Shown in pieces: positions 7,984 through 15,968 of a stretch of 64,000 nucleotides of DNA. The notes beneath the pieces are model-generated. The model worked only from the letters and a program-made list of their open reading frames with translations, was not told where the DNA came from and searched no databases. Made by a program: the position numbers and the translations under genes. Where the stretch lies: the NCBI RefSeq assembly GCF_900109115.1, contig NZ_FNYV01000007.1:1-64000 (forward strand), read 5' to 3'. Source of the DNA: Micromonospora phaseoli. Lineage in GTDB: Bacteria > Actinomycetota > Actinomycetes > Mycobacteriales > Micromonosporaceae. The stretch's first letter is position 1, and each line of letters starts with the position of its first letter.

Positions 7984-10023
7984 TCAGTACGAGATGTTCG
8001 GCGAGAGCAGCATGAATTCGACGGCGAACCATCCCGTACCGACGAGGGCCAGCAGGACCAGGGCGCTGCCGGCGGTCCGCGACCAACCGACCCGCCGACG
8101 GACGTCGTCCACCAGCCGGACCGCTGCGGGGATCACCCCTAGCAGGCCGATCAGCTGGGCCACCTGCACGTTCCGCAACGAGACGGTGGAGAGATCCTCA
8201 AGGCCCATGATGAGCACCAGGCTTCCCACCCAGCCGCCGACCGCGAGCAGGGCGCAGCCGACGGCGACGCGGCTGAGGATGCGCGCGGTGCGTCCAGCCC
8301 GATCACGCGGTGCCCGTCGCCGCAGCCGGCGACCGATCGCCCCGATCGGCCAGGCCAAAACGGTGAGCAGGAGGATGACCACCGAGCCGACGATCACCGG
8401 GATGGCCAGGTAGGTGCTGCGTGCGGTCTCGACGGGCACCAGGGCGAACGCGGAGTCGAAACCGATCGCTTCGACCTGGCCGTCGACCGCTCGCATCGCG
8501 ATCGTTTCCTGCCCGCCCACCTCACGCCAGACCCAGGGCTCGATCTCTTCGTAGACGGCGGCGGAATCGGACATCGGACGCGGTTCGAGCAGCAGCCGGC
8601 CGTCGTCGCGGACGCTCACCGTGGTCCGACCGGACAGGCCGATCAGGGTCAGGAAGTTGCTCTCGATCGCGCGGGAGCTTTCGTAGGTGCCGGCGGCCAT
8701 CGCGGCCCGCTCGGCCGAGCCGGCCGGCACGTCGTTCGCCGCCGCGCCGGGCACCGCCGGGAAGTAACGGTCGGCGAAGGCTTTCGTCAGGTCCTGTCGA
8801 AGCTGGTGGTTGGCCAGGGCCGACGTACCGGTGCTGTTGAGCGAGATGAACAGGCCGGCGCCCTCGTCCGGGTAGATCTGCAGGTGGGTGTGGAAGTAGA
8901 GGGTGTCGCCGCCGTGGCCGATGATCCGACGGCCGTTGCGGCTCTCGTCGAAGAACCCGAGGGTCATCCGGGGTGCACCCGCAAGGGTGCCGAGCGTGGT
9001 GGCGTCAAGCGCCGGCTGGTGCATCAGGTCGAGCGTCGGCTCGTCCAGTATCGGGGTGTCGCCGACCGGTTCGCCCAGGTGGGCGAGCATGAACCGGGCC
9101 ATGTCCGGGGCCGAGGCGGTCATTGACCCGGCGGGCGGGGTGCCGACGATCTCGAAGTACCCGGCTGGGGACGACGCGTTGTCGTATCCGTTCGAAACGC
9201 GGCCTGCCAGGTCGGCGGGGAGCGGCTGGTCGAAGGAGGACGACGTCATGCCGAGGCGGTCGAAGACGTTACGGTCGACGTACTCCTCGAACGGGATGCC
9301 GCTGACCCGTTCGACGATGTATCCGGCGAGCGAGTTGCCGTAGTTGGAGTAGGCCGGCACGGTGCCCGGCCGGTAGATCTGCTCCGGCGGGTCGGTGACC
9401 AGAGCGTTGCGGAGGTCGGCCTTGGTGCCTTCCTTGCCGATGAGGCCGGCGATCCGCTCCTCGAACCCGGGGGTGTGGGTCAGCAGGTGCCGCATGGTGA
9501 TCGGCTCGTCGAAGTTGCGGGGGATGGCGAAGTCGAGGTAGGTGGCGATGTCGGCGTCGAGGTCGACGTGGCCGTCCTGGACCAGTTGCATCGCGGCGGT
9601 GGCGGTGGCGAGCTTCGACACCGACCCGATCCGGAACAGGTGCTGCTCGGAGTCGACCGGTACCGGCTCGGTGCCCTCGCCACCGGTGTCGACGTGGCCG
9701 TACCCCCGGGTGGTGACGGTCCCACCGTCGTTGACGACGGCGACCGTTGCCCCGGCGATGTCATTGGCTTCCAGCGCGGCCGGGAGCATCTCGTCGAGCC
9801 AGGCGTTCACGTCGCTGGCGTCCAGCACGCCCGGTTCGACGGCTGCTGCCGGGGCATCGCTCGTCGGGGCCGGCTCCTGCGCGGCACCGGCACCGCAGCC
9901 GACGACGCCCGCCGCGACGACGACCACGGTTGCCAGGGCGACACCGAGTCGCCGCAGGTGGGGCGCCGACCGGCGCGGGTTTGACCGGGAAGCGGTCTGC
10001 TCTGGTGCATCGATCTGGTTCAT
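7984..10023 (-). CDS. Serine-hydrolase (class C beta-lactamase-like) lipoprotein with membrane tail
   Basis: About 679 residues from ATG 10023 (AGCAGG eight bases upstream; GTG 10047 is an alternative). A lipobox (VVGCGAG) predicts export and lipidation. The penicillin-binding-like domain has the SxxK motif in FRIGSVSKLA and the YxN motif in PAYSNYGN. After about residue 530 come four membrane helices (SVVILLLTVLAWP, ALLAVGGWVGSLVLI, AQLIGLLGVIPAA, LVLLALVGTGWFA). Family members include esterases, D-aminopeptidases and peptidoglycan hydrolases as well as beta-lactamases, so resistance should not be assumed. Upstream, two direct CGACTTA copies (10077-10090) overlapping the palindrome ACTTAAGT may be an operator. 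Confidence 0.9.
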   Translation of the reverse strand: MNQIDAPEQTASRSNPRRSAPHLRRLGVALATVVVVAAGVVGCGAGAAQEPAPTSDAPAAAVEPGVLDASDVNAWLDEMLPAALEANDIAGATVAVVNDGGTVTTRGYGHVDTGGEGTEPVPVDSEQHLFRIGSVSKLATATAAMQLVQDGHVDLDADIATYLDFAIPRNFDEPITMRHLLTHTPGFEERIAGLIGKEGTKADLRNALVTDPPEQIYRPGTVPAYSNYGNSLAGYIVERVSGIPFEEYVDRNVFDRLGMTSSSFDQPLPADLAGRVSNGYDNASSPAGYFEIVGTPPAGSMTASAPDMARFMLAHLGEPVGDTPILDEPTLDLMHQPALDATTLGTLAGAPRMTLGFFDESRNGRRIIGHGGDTLYFHTHLQIYPDEGAGLFISLNSTGTSALANHQLRQDLTKAFADRYFPAVPGAAANDVPAGSAERAAMAAGTYESSRAIESNFLTLIGLSGRTTVSVRDDGRLLLEPRPMSDSAAVYEEIEPWVWREVGGQETIAMRAVDGQVEAIGFDSAFALVPVETARSTYLAIPVIVGSVVILLLTVLAWPIGAIGRRLRRRAPRDRAGRTARILSRVAVGCALLAVGGWVGSLVLIMGLEDLSTVSLRNVQVAQLIGLLGVIPAAVRLVDDVRRRVGWSRTAGSALVLLALVGTGWFAVEFMLLSPNISY

Positions 10024-10272
10024 ACCGAGAGCCTGCTGCAGCGGCACCGCCGCGCCATCTGGCGCAGGACCACACTCGACTTACGACTTAAGTAGGAGGC
10101 TCAACCAGCGATCAAGCCGGGCCACACCGCCGACCGGCCCCGCAGATCGGCCAGGCTCGCGGCAACGACGTGGTGCCGCTGATCGGCGGTACCGCGAACC
10201 ATGGTGAAGGAATCGGATATCGCCATGATTGGATGCACGCACATCGAAAGGATCGCGTGGGCGGTCAGGATG

Positions 10273-11196
10273 TCAGGATGCGATTGGGAGGCACAGGTCC
10301 TCTACCGTTTCCCAGAGCTGTCGTTCACGATCGAGGTCGTAGGACTCCTTCGACGAGGAGACTTCTCGTGTGCGGTCGATGTAGGAACCGGAAGGTGCCG
10401 GGATGCGTCCGAGCGCGACGTCGGCGAGGTGTTGGCCGGCGTTCTTCTGGCTCGATGCCATCGGGGTCAGCGTCATCAGCGGCATGATCCGTCGCCCCAC
10501 GAACCGGACGGCTGCGCCTGCTTCGCGGCTCAGGCCGGTGCCGGGCACGAACCCGGGGTTGTAGGCGACAATGTCGACGCCCTGTGGCAAACGTCGTGCG
10601 TACTCGTGGATGAGGTATATCGCGGCGAGCTTGCTGGTGGAGTATGCGGTCCCTCCCGCTGTGACGGTGTTCGGCTTCGGAAACGCGCGGATGCGGGCCA
10701 GGCTGGCCGGGTCCTGCCATGACGGCGCGGGCATCATTCCCGCGTTGTGGCGAAAGTCGCCGAAGTGAGCATCGCTGACGGTGAGAACGATCCGTGACGG
10801 CGCCTTAAATCGGTCCTGTAAAAGGCGGATAAGGACGTGATTGGCGAGGACATTGACGGCGAATGTCGCCTCGAACCCGTCCGGGCTCTCCGTGACGTTG
10901 TTCGTGTAGAGCAGGCCGGCGTTGCCGACGAATCCACGCAGCGGTGGCAGATCTCCCGTATCGAGCCGTTGGATCAGCTCATCAGCCGCCGCACGGACGC
11001 TGCCCAGTGACAACAGGTCCGTCGGGATTGACGTCACGGGGCGTCCGCTTTGGCTGAGATGAGCGGCGAGCTCAGTGCCTGCGGCGCCACGGGCTAGGAG
11101 CACGAGGTGCGCCTCAGGATCGCCCTCGCGGATGCGCTCGACAGCGACACGGCCGAACCCCCGAGTCGCGCCAGTCATGACAATGGTGTGGGTCAC
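10273..11196 (-). CDS. Short-chain dehydrogenase/reductase
   Basis: A 307-residue SDR. The N-terminal Rossmann motif is TGATRGFG, NAG appears in GFVGNAGLLY, and the catalytic YxxxK is in AYSTSKLAAIYL with an upstream serine in VSDAHFGD. The length and the C-terminal extension resemble the protochlorophyllide-reductase/WW-oxidoreductase-like branch rather than classical 250-residue SDRs. The GTG start is preceded by AAGGGAG. A degenerate second SDR and a divergent TetR gene lie immediately upstream, so it is probably under that regulator. The substrate is unknown. Confidence 0.92.
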   Translation of the reverse strand: MTHTIVMTGATRGFGRVAVERIREGDPEAHLVLLARGAAGTELAAHLSQSGRPVTSIPTDLLSLGSVRAAADELIQRLDTGDLPPLRGFVGNAGLLYTNNVTESPDGFEATFAVNVLANHVLIRLLQDRFKAPSRIVLTVSDAHFGDFRHNAGMMPAPSWQDPASLARIRAFPKPNTVTAGGTAYSTSKLAAIYLIHEYARRLPQGVDIVAYNPGFVPGTGLSREAGAAVRFVGRRIMPLMTLTPMASSQKNAGQHLADVALGRIPAPSGSYIDRTREVSSSKESYDLDRERQLWETVEDLCLPIAS

Positions 11197-11248
11197 GGGA
11201 TTCTCCCTTGTTGAAGACTTGTGGACGTGCCCGATGCGTATCGCTCAC

Positions 11249-11428
11249 TCACGAGATCGCCGGCCTGCACCAAAAGTCGGTCGGACTGGTCGCCGGCCCA
11301 CTGCGCCGGTCACGCAGCGTCGCGACGACGTTCCACCCCTCGGCGAGGAACTTCTCCACCGTGCGGCGGGCCGAAGGCCGCAGAGCCGCAGAGCCGCCGG
11401 TGACGAGGGCGGTCTGTGTGATGCCCAC
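11249..11428 (-). pseudogene. Decayed N-terminal SDR fragment
   Basis: Reading leftward from about 11428, 59 codons encode TQTALVTGG then a corrupted stretch, then TVEKFLAEGWNVVATLRD. This is the N-terminal Rossmann beta-alpha-beta of a classical SDR. The usual SSGIG of the cofactor loop is replaced by SAALRPSAR, apparently through a small duplication (GCGGCTCT twice). The frame stops at 11249 with the remaining roughly 190 residues missing. AAGGAG sits five bases before ATC at the position expected for the start, suggesting a mutated ATG. It lies between the intact SDR and the TetR gene and is likely a dead former target of that regulator. Confidence 0.6.
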
Positions 11429-11451
11429 TCCTTAACTATGTCACGTAAATT

Positions 11452-11471
11452 TACTGTGTATAACCACAGTA
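11452..11471. promoter_or_regulatory. Perfect dyad, candidate TetR operator
   Basis: TACTGTG and CACAGTA form perfect 7-base arms around a 6-base AT-rich spacer. The dyad sits 55 bases before the TetR start and upstream of the SDR genes on the other strand. A second small palindrome (GTAAATTTAC, 11445-11454) overlaps its edge. The size and position suit a TetR dimer controlling itself and the divergent SDR genes; this is inference from geometry. Confidence 0.55.
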
Positions 11472-11525
11472 GTGCTCCTTTGCTCGATCGTCAACGGTGC
11501 CCTTTTACGAGATAAAGTAAGCCGC

Positions 11526-12173
11526 ATGTCACCCCGACCCCCCGCCTCCGAACGACTCGACCGCGACGAGGTCCTGTCCACCGCCCTCGCCATCGCCGAC
11601 GCCGACGGACTCGACGCCGTCACGCTGCGCCGGGTCGCCGCCGCCTGGAACGTCACACCCATGGCGCTCTACTGGCACTTCAAGGACAAGGACGCCCTGC
11701 TCGACGCGCTGGTCGAACGGATCCTCGGCGAGGTGGACCTGACCGCGAGCGGCAAGGCCGACCTGCGTACCGTGATGACGGCCCTGCTGCGCGTCCTGCG
11801 CGCGCACCCCGCCCTCGCCGAGATCACACCGATCCGCCTCATGCGCACGGACGCCGGCATCGATCTGGCCGAGCGGGTCATCGCACTGCTGCGCGCCGAG
11901 GGGCACTCGCCGGTGGCCGCCGCCCAGCTAAGCATCTTCCTGCTCAACGCGCTGATCGGGTTGGTGATCCGCCAGCCGGGTGACCCCGCCGCCGCCGACC
12001 CGGCCCTGCGGGAGTCCCTGCTCACAGCCAAGCGCGCGCGACTGAAGTCACTCTCCCCGCAGGACTACCCCCACCTGACCGAAACCGCCGACTTCTTCCT
12101 CGGCCTGCCCGACGAGCAGGAGTACTACGAGCGAGGTCTGACCATGCTCCTCGACGGGGTACGCCTCACGTGA
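11526..12173 (+). CDS. TetR-family transcriptional regulator
   Basis: A 215-residue repressor. The N-terminal helix-turn-helix (about residues 10-55) ends in the TetR signature TPMALYWHFKDKDALLDALVERI, close to classical TetR. The C-terminal ligand domain is all-helical. ATG 11526 has no ribosome site, but a TAAAGT -10-like box ends seven bases before it, which suggests a leaderless transcript. Divergent orientation to the SDR gene and the dyad at 11452-11471 imply autoregulation and control of the SDR genes. The ligand is unknown. Confidence 0.9.
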   Translation: MSPRPPASERLDRDEVLSTALAIADADGLDAVTLRRVAAAWNVTPMALYWHFKDKDALLDALVERILGEVDLTASGKADLRTVMTALLRVLRAHPALAEITPIRLMRTDAGIDLAERVIALLRAEGHSPVAAAQLSIFLLNALIGLVIRQPGDPAAADPALRESLLTAKRARLKSLSPQDYPHLTETADFFLGLPDEQEYYERGLTMLLDGVRLT

Positions 12174-12370
12174 TCCTCTCGGATTGGTCGGATCTCTGTC
12201 ATCTCGGCTGCGCCTACCGCGAAGCCCCTCGCTATCAGTGGACCCGCTCGCGGCCAGATGTGGGCGGACGACACAGCCGGCGACGGCGGGTTCCGGCCCC
12301 TGCACGAGCCCGACGGGAGCCGTGCATGTGTGGCGGGGGTCAGTGGACTCGTCGTTGCTAGGCTCGGGCC

Positions 12371-12730
12371 GTGGTTGCACCGGAGAATCAGTCGCCATTG
12401 CCGCAGTTCATTATTCTTGTGTACGAGCGGGAGGTACCGGACAGTGCGGCGGCAGTCTCGCCGACCGTTCTTGAGGCCCACATGCGGCTCCCGCACACAA
12501 TTGCCGAGACCGGCGGCCGGATCGTTGCGGGACACGCTGCGCGAAACGCATCCACTGGTGTGTCGATCCGAGACAACGTGGTGAGCAGTGGGTCGCTCCT
12601 GGAAGGCGAGCAGACGTTCGCCGGCTATTTCATTGTGGAAGCCTCGGACTTCGACCACGCTGTATGGATCGGGCGCATGATTCCCACCAGCGACGGGTGG
12701 GTCGAGGTTCGCCCGCTTGTCACGGCCTAA
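12371..12730 (+). CDS. YCII-related domain protein
   Basis: A 119-residue protein with a small dimeric alpha+beta barrel. PQFIILVYERE opens the first strand, the central GGRIVAGHAAR and EGEQTFAGYFIVEASDFDHA match YCII/DGPF-type proteins, and EVRPL closes the domain. Family members are of uncertain role; some are fused to ECF sigma factors or accompany them, but none is adjacent here. The GTG start has a weak ribosome site. The stop abuts the stop of the convergent amidohydrolase gene with no base between them. Confidence 0.75.
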   Translation: MVAPENQSPLPQFIILVYEREVPDSAAAVSPTVLEAHMRLPHTIAETGGRIVAGHAARNASTGVSIRDNVVSSGSLLEGEQTFAGYFIVEASDFDHAVWIGRMIPTSDGWVEVRPLVTA

Positions 12731-14065
12731 TCACTTGGCGGCGGTCTTGCGGATCGTGTCGCGGGAGGCGGTCACGTCCTGACATAGCTCGTTCAGATCG
12801 ACGCCGACGAGCCGCCCGTCCCGTTTGCGCAGCTGGCCGGCCACCAGCACGGTCTCGATGTTGCGGGGGTCGGCGCCGAGCACCAGGGTACCGATCGCGT
12901 CGTTGAGCGGCATCGTGTTGATGTCTTCGGCGTTGACGACCAGCAGGTCGGCCTGCTTACCGGGGGTGAGCGAACCGGTGACGTCGCCGAGCCCGTTGGT
13001 GCGGGCGCCCTGCAAGGTGGCGAAGTCCAACACATCGCGGGTGGTGATCCGGTGCGGCGTGGCGTCCGTGCCGTAGGCGGCGTTCACCGCGCGCATCCGC
13101 TGGATGGCGTGCAGCGTACGCATCTGGGTGAACATGTCGCTGACGAGTGCCACCTCGACGTCGATGCTGAGGCCGGGCCGGATGCCGGCGGCCAGCGCCT
13201 CGTCGATCGCGGGCACCGCCGTCTCCAGCCCGATCTGCGGCTCGGAGGTCGGTGCCAACGACACGGTGACCCCGGCGTCGCCCATCGCCTGCCACGCCTG
13301 CGGGGTGAGGCCGGTGGCGTGGATCAGAGTCAGCTCCGGGTTGAGCAGACCGTCGGCGGCCCAGCGCAGGATCGCGGCGGACGACGACTCACCGAACACC
13401 GCGTCCACGCTGACGCCGAGGCCGAGATCGCGGGCGACGGCCGCCAGCTCCGGCCCGTAGGCCAGGGCCGGGCCGGCGATCTCGTCGGTGGCCAGCGCCG
13501 CCAGGCGCAGGGTCACCAGGCCGCCGTTCACCCCCTGGTACGCCTCGCAGACCCGGGCCAGATCGCCGGGCCACTGGCGATCCCAATCGCCGAAATGCGG
13601 CCCCATCGAAGCGTGGACGCCCCGGATGCCGGTGTCCACCAACGCCTGGATCGCCGCGTCCGAGTGCGCCGCCGTGCGGGAGTTGTGCGAGAAGTCGAGC
13701 ATCGTGGTGATGCCGGCGTCGAGGGCGGTGAGCGCGGCGAGCCGGGTGCCGACGTACATGTCGTGTGCCGTGTACGCGGGCGCGATCCCGGCCAGCGTCG
13801 ACATCACGTACGCACCGAGGTCGGTCACGTCGGGGATGCTTCGGCGCAGTTGCGCCTGCCAGGCGTGCCGATGGGTGTCGACGAATCCGGGGCTGACGAT
13901 TCGGCCACCCGTGTCGATCACGGTCGCGCCCGCCGCTTCCGGGTGCGACCGCAGGTCCGGGCCGACCGCGACGATCCGGTCGTCGCGGACCAGCACGTCA
14001 CCGCGCGCCAGGTCGCCGATCACCGGGTCCATGGTGACGACCGTGCCGCCACTGAAAAGCATCAT
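12731..14065 (-). CDS. Amidohydrolase (chlorohydrolase/deaminase family)
   Basis: A 444-residue metal-dependent hydrolase of the amidohydrolase superfamily (TrzN/8-oxoguanine-deaminase-like subgroup). The N-terminal beta-sandwich begins MLFSGGTVVTMDPVIGDLA. The first metal ligands are in FVDTHRHAWQ, another His is in LIHATGL, and the C-terminal strand region has GKQADLLVVNAEDI. Substrates in this subgroup are aminohydrolysed or hydrolytically dechlorinated heterocycles; this one cannot be specified. GAAGGGAA precedes the ATG. The gene follows a frameshifted gene that carries a matching N-terminal segment, so the two probably formed one operon. Confidence 0.88.
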   Translation of the reverse strand: MMLFSGGTVVTMDPVIGDLARGDVLVRDDRIVAVGPDLRSHPEAAGATVIDTGGRIVSPGFVDTHRHAWQAQLRRSIPDVTDLGAYVMSTLAGIAPAYTAHDMYVGTRLAALTALDAGITTMLDFSHNSRTAAHSDAAIQALVDTGIRGVHASMGPHFGDWDRQWPGDLARVCEAYQGVNGGLVTLRLAALATDEIAGPALAYGPELAAVARDLGLGVSVDAVFGESSSAAILRWAADGLLNPELTLIHATGLTPQAWQAMGDAGVTVSLAPTSEPQIGLETAVPAIDEALAAGIRPGLSIDVEVALVSDMFTQMRTLHAIQRMRAVNAAYGTDATPHRITTRDVLDFATLQGARTNGLGDVTGSLTPGKQADLLVVNAEDINTMPLNDAIGTLVLGADPRNIETVLVAGQLRKRDGRLVGVDLNELCQDVTASRDTIRKTAAK

Positions 14066-14092
14066 TTCAAGCGTTCCCTTCGTTGGTTGCGA

Positions 14093-14453
14093 TCACCGGC
14101 GGCGCAGGACATATCCGGCGTGGTGCAGCACCCCGTCGACGAACCGGCCGTACGCCCAGAAGCCCAGGTCGTCGCGGTAGACGATCCGGTCGCCGTCGAT
14201 CCAGAACGCCCTGGTACGCGTGCGGCCGGCCGCCGCGCGTCTCTCGTCGATCCACATTGCCGAGGTACGGGCTCTCCACCGAGCGGGAGTCGAGGTCGGG
14301 CTCCACCGGAGCGGGCGTGAGTCGACGGCCGTTGACGAGCGCGATCTCGCCGTCGACGATCCCGACGATCTCGTTCGAGCCGATCAGCAGGTCGGCGGCG
14401 GGAAAGTCGCCGACCACCGGGTCGAGAGTGAATATGGCAGCGTTGACGAACAT
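14093..14453 (-). pseudogene. Frameshifted Atu4866-domain gene with amidohydrolase-like N-terminus
   Basis: The first frame gives an amidohydrolase-like N-terminal strand (FVNAAIFTLDPVVGDFPAAD, then LLIGSNEIVGIV) and continues to SPYLG and GGRPHAYQG. A second frame then carries FWIDGDRIVYRDDLGFWAYG and VDGVLHHAGYVLRRR before its stop at 14093. Together these make an Atu4866 domain like the intact one at 15488-15958, but split by a one-base shift near 14205-14260 and missing the middle of the domain. No clear ribosome site precedes ATG 14453. Either a pseudogene or, less likely, a sequencing error combined with a real deletion. Confidence 0.65.
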
Positions 14454-14469
14454 CAGTGGCCGGCGCCGA

Positions 14470-14529
14470 TCACCGGTGTCTGCGGTGATCTCCGCCCAGT
14501 ACCGCCTCGTCGAGCATCGCGCTGCTCAT
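14470..14529 (-). CDS. Short 19-codon ORF with consensus ribosome site
   Basis: AGGAGG stands exactly six bases before an ATG that opens only 19 codons (MSSAMLDEAV...). This is the best ribosome site in the neighbourhood and is divergent from the XRE regulator gene. It may be a leader peptide, or the original start of the decayed downstream gene, disconnected by mutation. I favour the latter because the downstream gene lacks a ribosome site. Confidence 0.3.
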   Translation of the reverse strand: MSSAMLDEAVLGGDHRRHR

Positions 14530-14604
14530 GGCGTACCTCCTGGGGTTTGGGTTTGTGCTCTCACCGTTGCGGGCGACGGAGCCGGCAGCCAGGCCGGGAC
14601 CAAC

Positions 14605-14623
14605 CAGGGTGCGGCGCACCCTG
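14605..14623. promoter_or_regulatory. Perfect dyad, candidate XRE-regulator operator
   Basis: CAGGGTGCG and CGCACCCTG are perfect 9-base arms around a single G, flanked by an outer ACCA/TGGT pair (14600-14629). The dyad lies in the divergent promoter region between the XRE regulator and the Atu4866/amidohydrolase genes, 35 bases before the regulator start. Its symmetry and position suggest it is that regulator's binding site. Confidence 0.55.
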
Positions 14624-14657
14624 CCTGGTCGAAGCCCGCGCGGTTACCGTTTGTGGC

Positions 14658-15485
14658 ATGCCGACCACCGCGCTCGGGGCGTTCCTCACCGCACGGCGGG
14701 CTCGGTTGACGCCGGGCGACGTCGGCCTGGTGTCCAGTGGCACCCGGCGCGTCGCGGGGCTGCGTCGCGAGGAGGTCGCGGTGTTGGCCGGGGTGAGCGT
14801 CGACTACTACACCCGGCTGGAGCAGGGCCGCGAGCGCAACCCGTCGACGTCGGTGTTGGCCGCCGTGGCCCGGGCGCTCGACCTCGGGCCGGACGCCCAC
14901 GACCACCTCTTCCGGTTGGCCGGGCTCTCGCCTGGCGGCGCGCGGACCCCGGCTCGACCGCAGGTCGGGCAGCGCCTGCGGGAGTTGCTCGACGCCTGGC
15001 CGGACACCCCAGCCGTGGTCATCGACCGGCGACTCAACCTGCTGGCCGGCAACGCGCTGGCCGACGCGTTCTATGCGGACTTCGCCGAGGCGGACAACCT
15101 CGTCCGGATGACTTTCCTGGATCCGGCCGGCGCGACGTTCTTCGCCGACTGGCGACGCGCCGCCGAGACGTGCGTGGCGAACCTCCGCCTGGCCCTCGGC
15201 CACGACCCACACGATCGGCAGGCACGGGAACTGGTCGACGAGGTGGGCACGGCGAGCCCGGAATTCCGCCGGCTGTGGGAGCGGCACGACGTGCAGGGCA
15301 AGACGCACGAGGCGAAGACGTTCCGGCACGGCGCGGTGGGCGAGTTGACGTTGTCGTACCACGCATTCGACGTGCGGGACGCGCCCGGCCAGCAGTTGAT
15401 CGTGTACCGGGCGGAGCCGCACAGCCGCAGCGCCGAGGCGCTACGACTGCTCGGCACCCTGGCCGCCAGCAGCTGGCTCCGCTGA
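14658..15485 (+). CDS. XRE regulator with MmyB-like ligand domain
   Basis: A 275-residue regulator. The N-terminal helix-turn-helix (about residues 10-75) reads LGAFLTARRARLTP ... LRREEVAVLAGVSVDYYTRLEQGR, the hallmark of the MmyB-like group. A PAS-like ligand domain follows with PAVVIDRRLNLLAGNALADA and later LTLSYHAFDVRD. Members of this family commonly sit divergently from a dehydrogenase or hydrolase they control. Here the divergent genes are the decayed Atu4866 fusion and the amidohydrolase. The stop lies two bases from that of the convergent lipoprotein gene. Confidence 0.9.
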   Translation: MPTTALGAFLTARRARLTPGDVGLVSSGTRRVAGLRREEVAVLAGVSVDYYTRLEQGRERNPSTSVLAAVARALDLGPDAHDHLFRLAGLSPGGARTPARPQVGQRLRELLDAWPDTPAVVIDRRLNLLAGNALADAFYADFAEADNLVRMTFLDPAGATFFADWRRAAETCVANLRLALGHDPHDRQARELVDEVGTASPEFRRLWERHDVQGKTHEAKTFRHGAVGELTLSYHAFDVRDAPGQQLIVYRAEPHSRSAEALRLLGTLAASSWLR

Positions 15486-15487
15486 GA

Positions 15488-15958
15488 TCAGCCCGCCCCG
15501 GTGGCTTGTCGGTGCGCCTCGCTGCCCTCGCGGTAGAAGACGTATCCCCCGTGGTGCAGAACGTCCCCGTCGAAGGTGCCGTCCGCGCTGAAGCCGGTAT
15601 CGTCGACATACTCGATCCTGGTCCCGTCGACCTGGTATGAACCCGTGTAGGCGCTCTCCCGCTCGCCGCGGGCCTCGTCGTAGCGGCCGTCCGCCAGCAG
15701 CTCCTGCCGGATGTGGCCGTCGGCCGTCACCCACATCCCGACGTACGGATGCGGCGACGCCTCACCGGCCCCGGTCCGTGCGGTCGGAGCCGGTGCGCCC
15801 GTCGCGGGAGGCGGCGACTCCGGCGCGGTGCCGTCAGCACCAGCGCCGCTACCCGACCCAGCGGAACACCCGGCGAGCAACAGAACGACGTACGCCCCGA
15901 GCAGGGTCCCGAGGTACGGCCGGCTTCTCAGTCGTGCACGCGCTTTCGGATTCGCCAT
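15488..15958 (-). CDS. Atu4866-domain lipoprotein
   Basis: About 156 residues from ATG 15958. The N-terminus is a lipoprotein signal with lipobox LLAGCSAG, followed by a Ser/Gly/Pro/Thr-rich linker of about 40 residues. The C-terminal Atu4866 domain (HPYVGMWVTADGHIRQELL ... YDEARGERESAYTGSY ... GTFDGDVLHHGGYVFYR) is complete. The family has no assigned activity. It is exported and lipid-anchored, unlike the frameshifted paralogue 1 kb away, which starts with a cytoplasmic-type segment. The two copies flank the XRE regulator. Confidence 0.8.
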   Translation of the reverse strand: MANPKARARLRSRPYLGTLLGAYVVLLLAGCSAGSGSGAGADGTAPESPPPATGAPAPTARTGAGEASPHPYVGMWVTADGHIRQELLADGRYDEARGERESAYTGSYQVDGTRIEYVDDTGFSADGTFDGDVLHHGGYVFYREGSEAHRQATGAG

Positions 15959-15968
15959 GGCGACCACG

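Noticed and set aside
7984..10023. Antibiotic resistance by a beta-lactamase.
   Set aside because: The SxxK and YxN motifs only show a serine hydrolase fold; the lipoprotein form with a four-helix tail is more like an envelope esterase or peptidase.
10201..10722. A 173-codon plus-strand frame opposite the SDR gene.
   Set aside because: It is the antisense shadow of the SDR and shows no domain or ribosome site.
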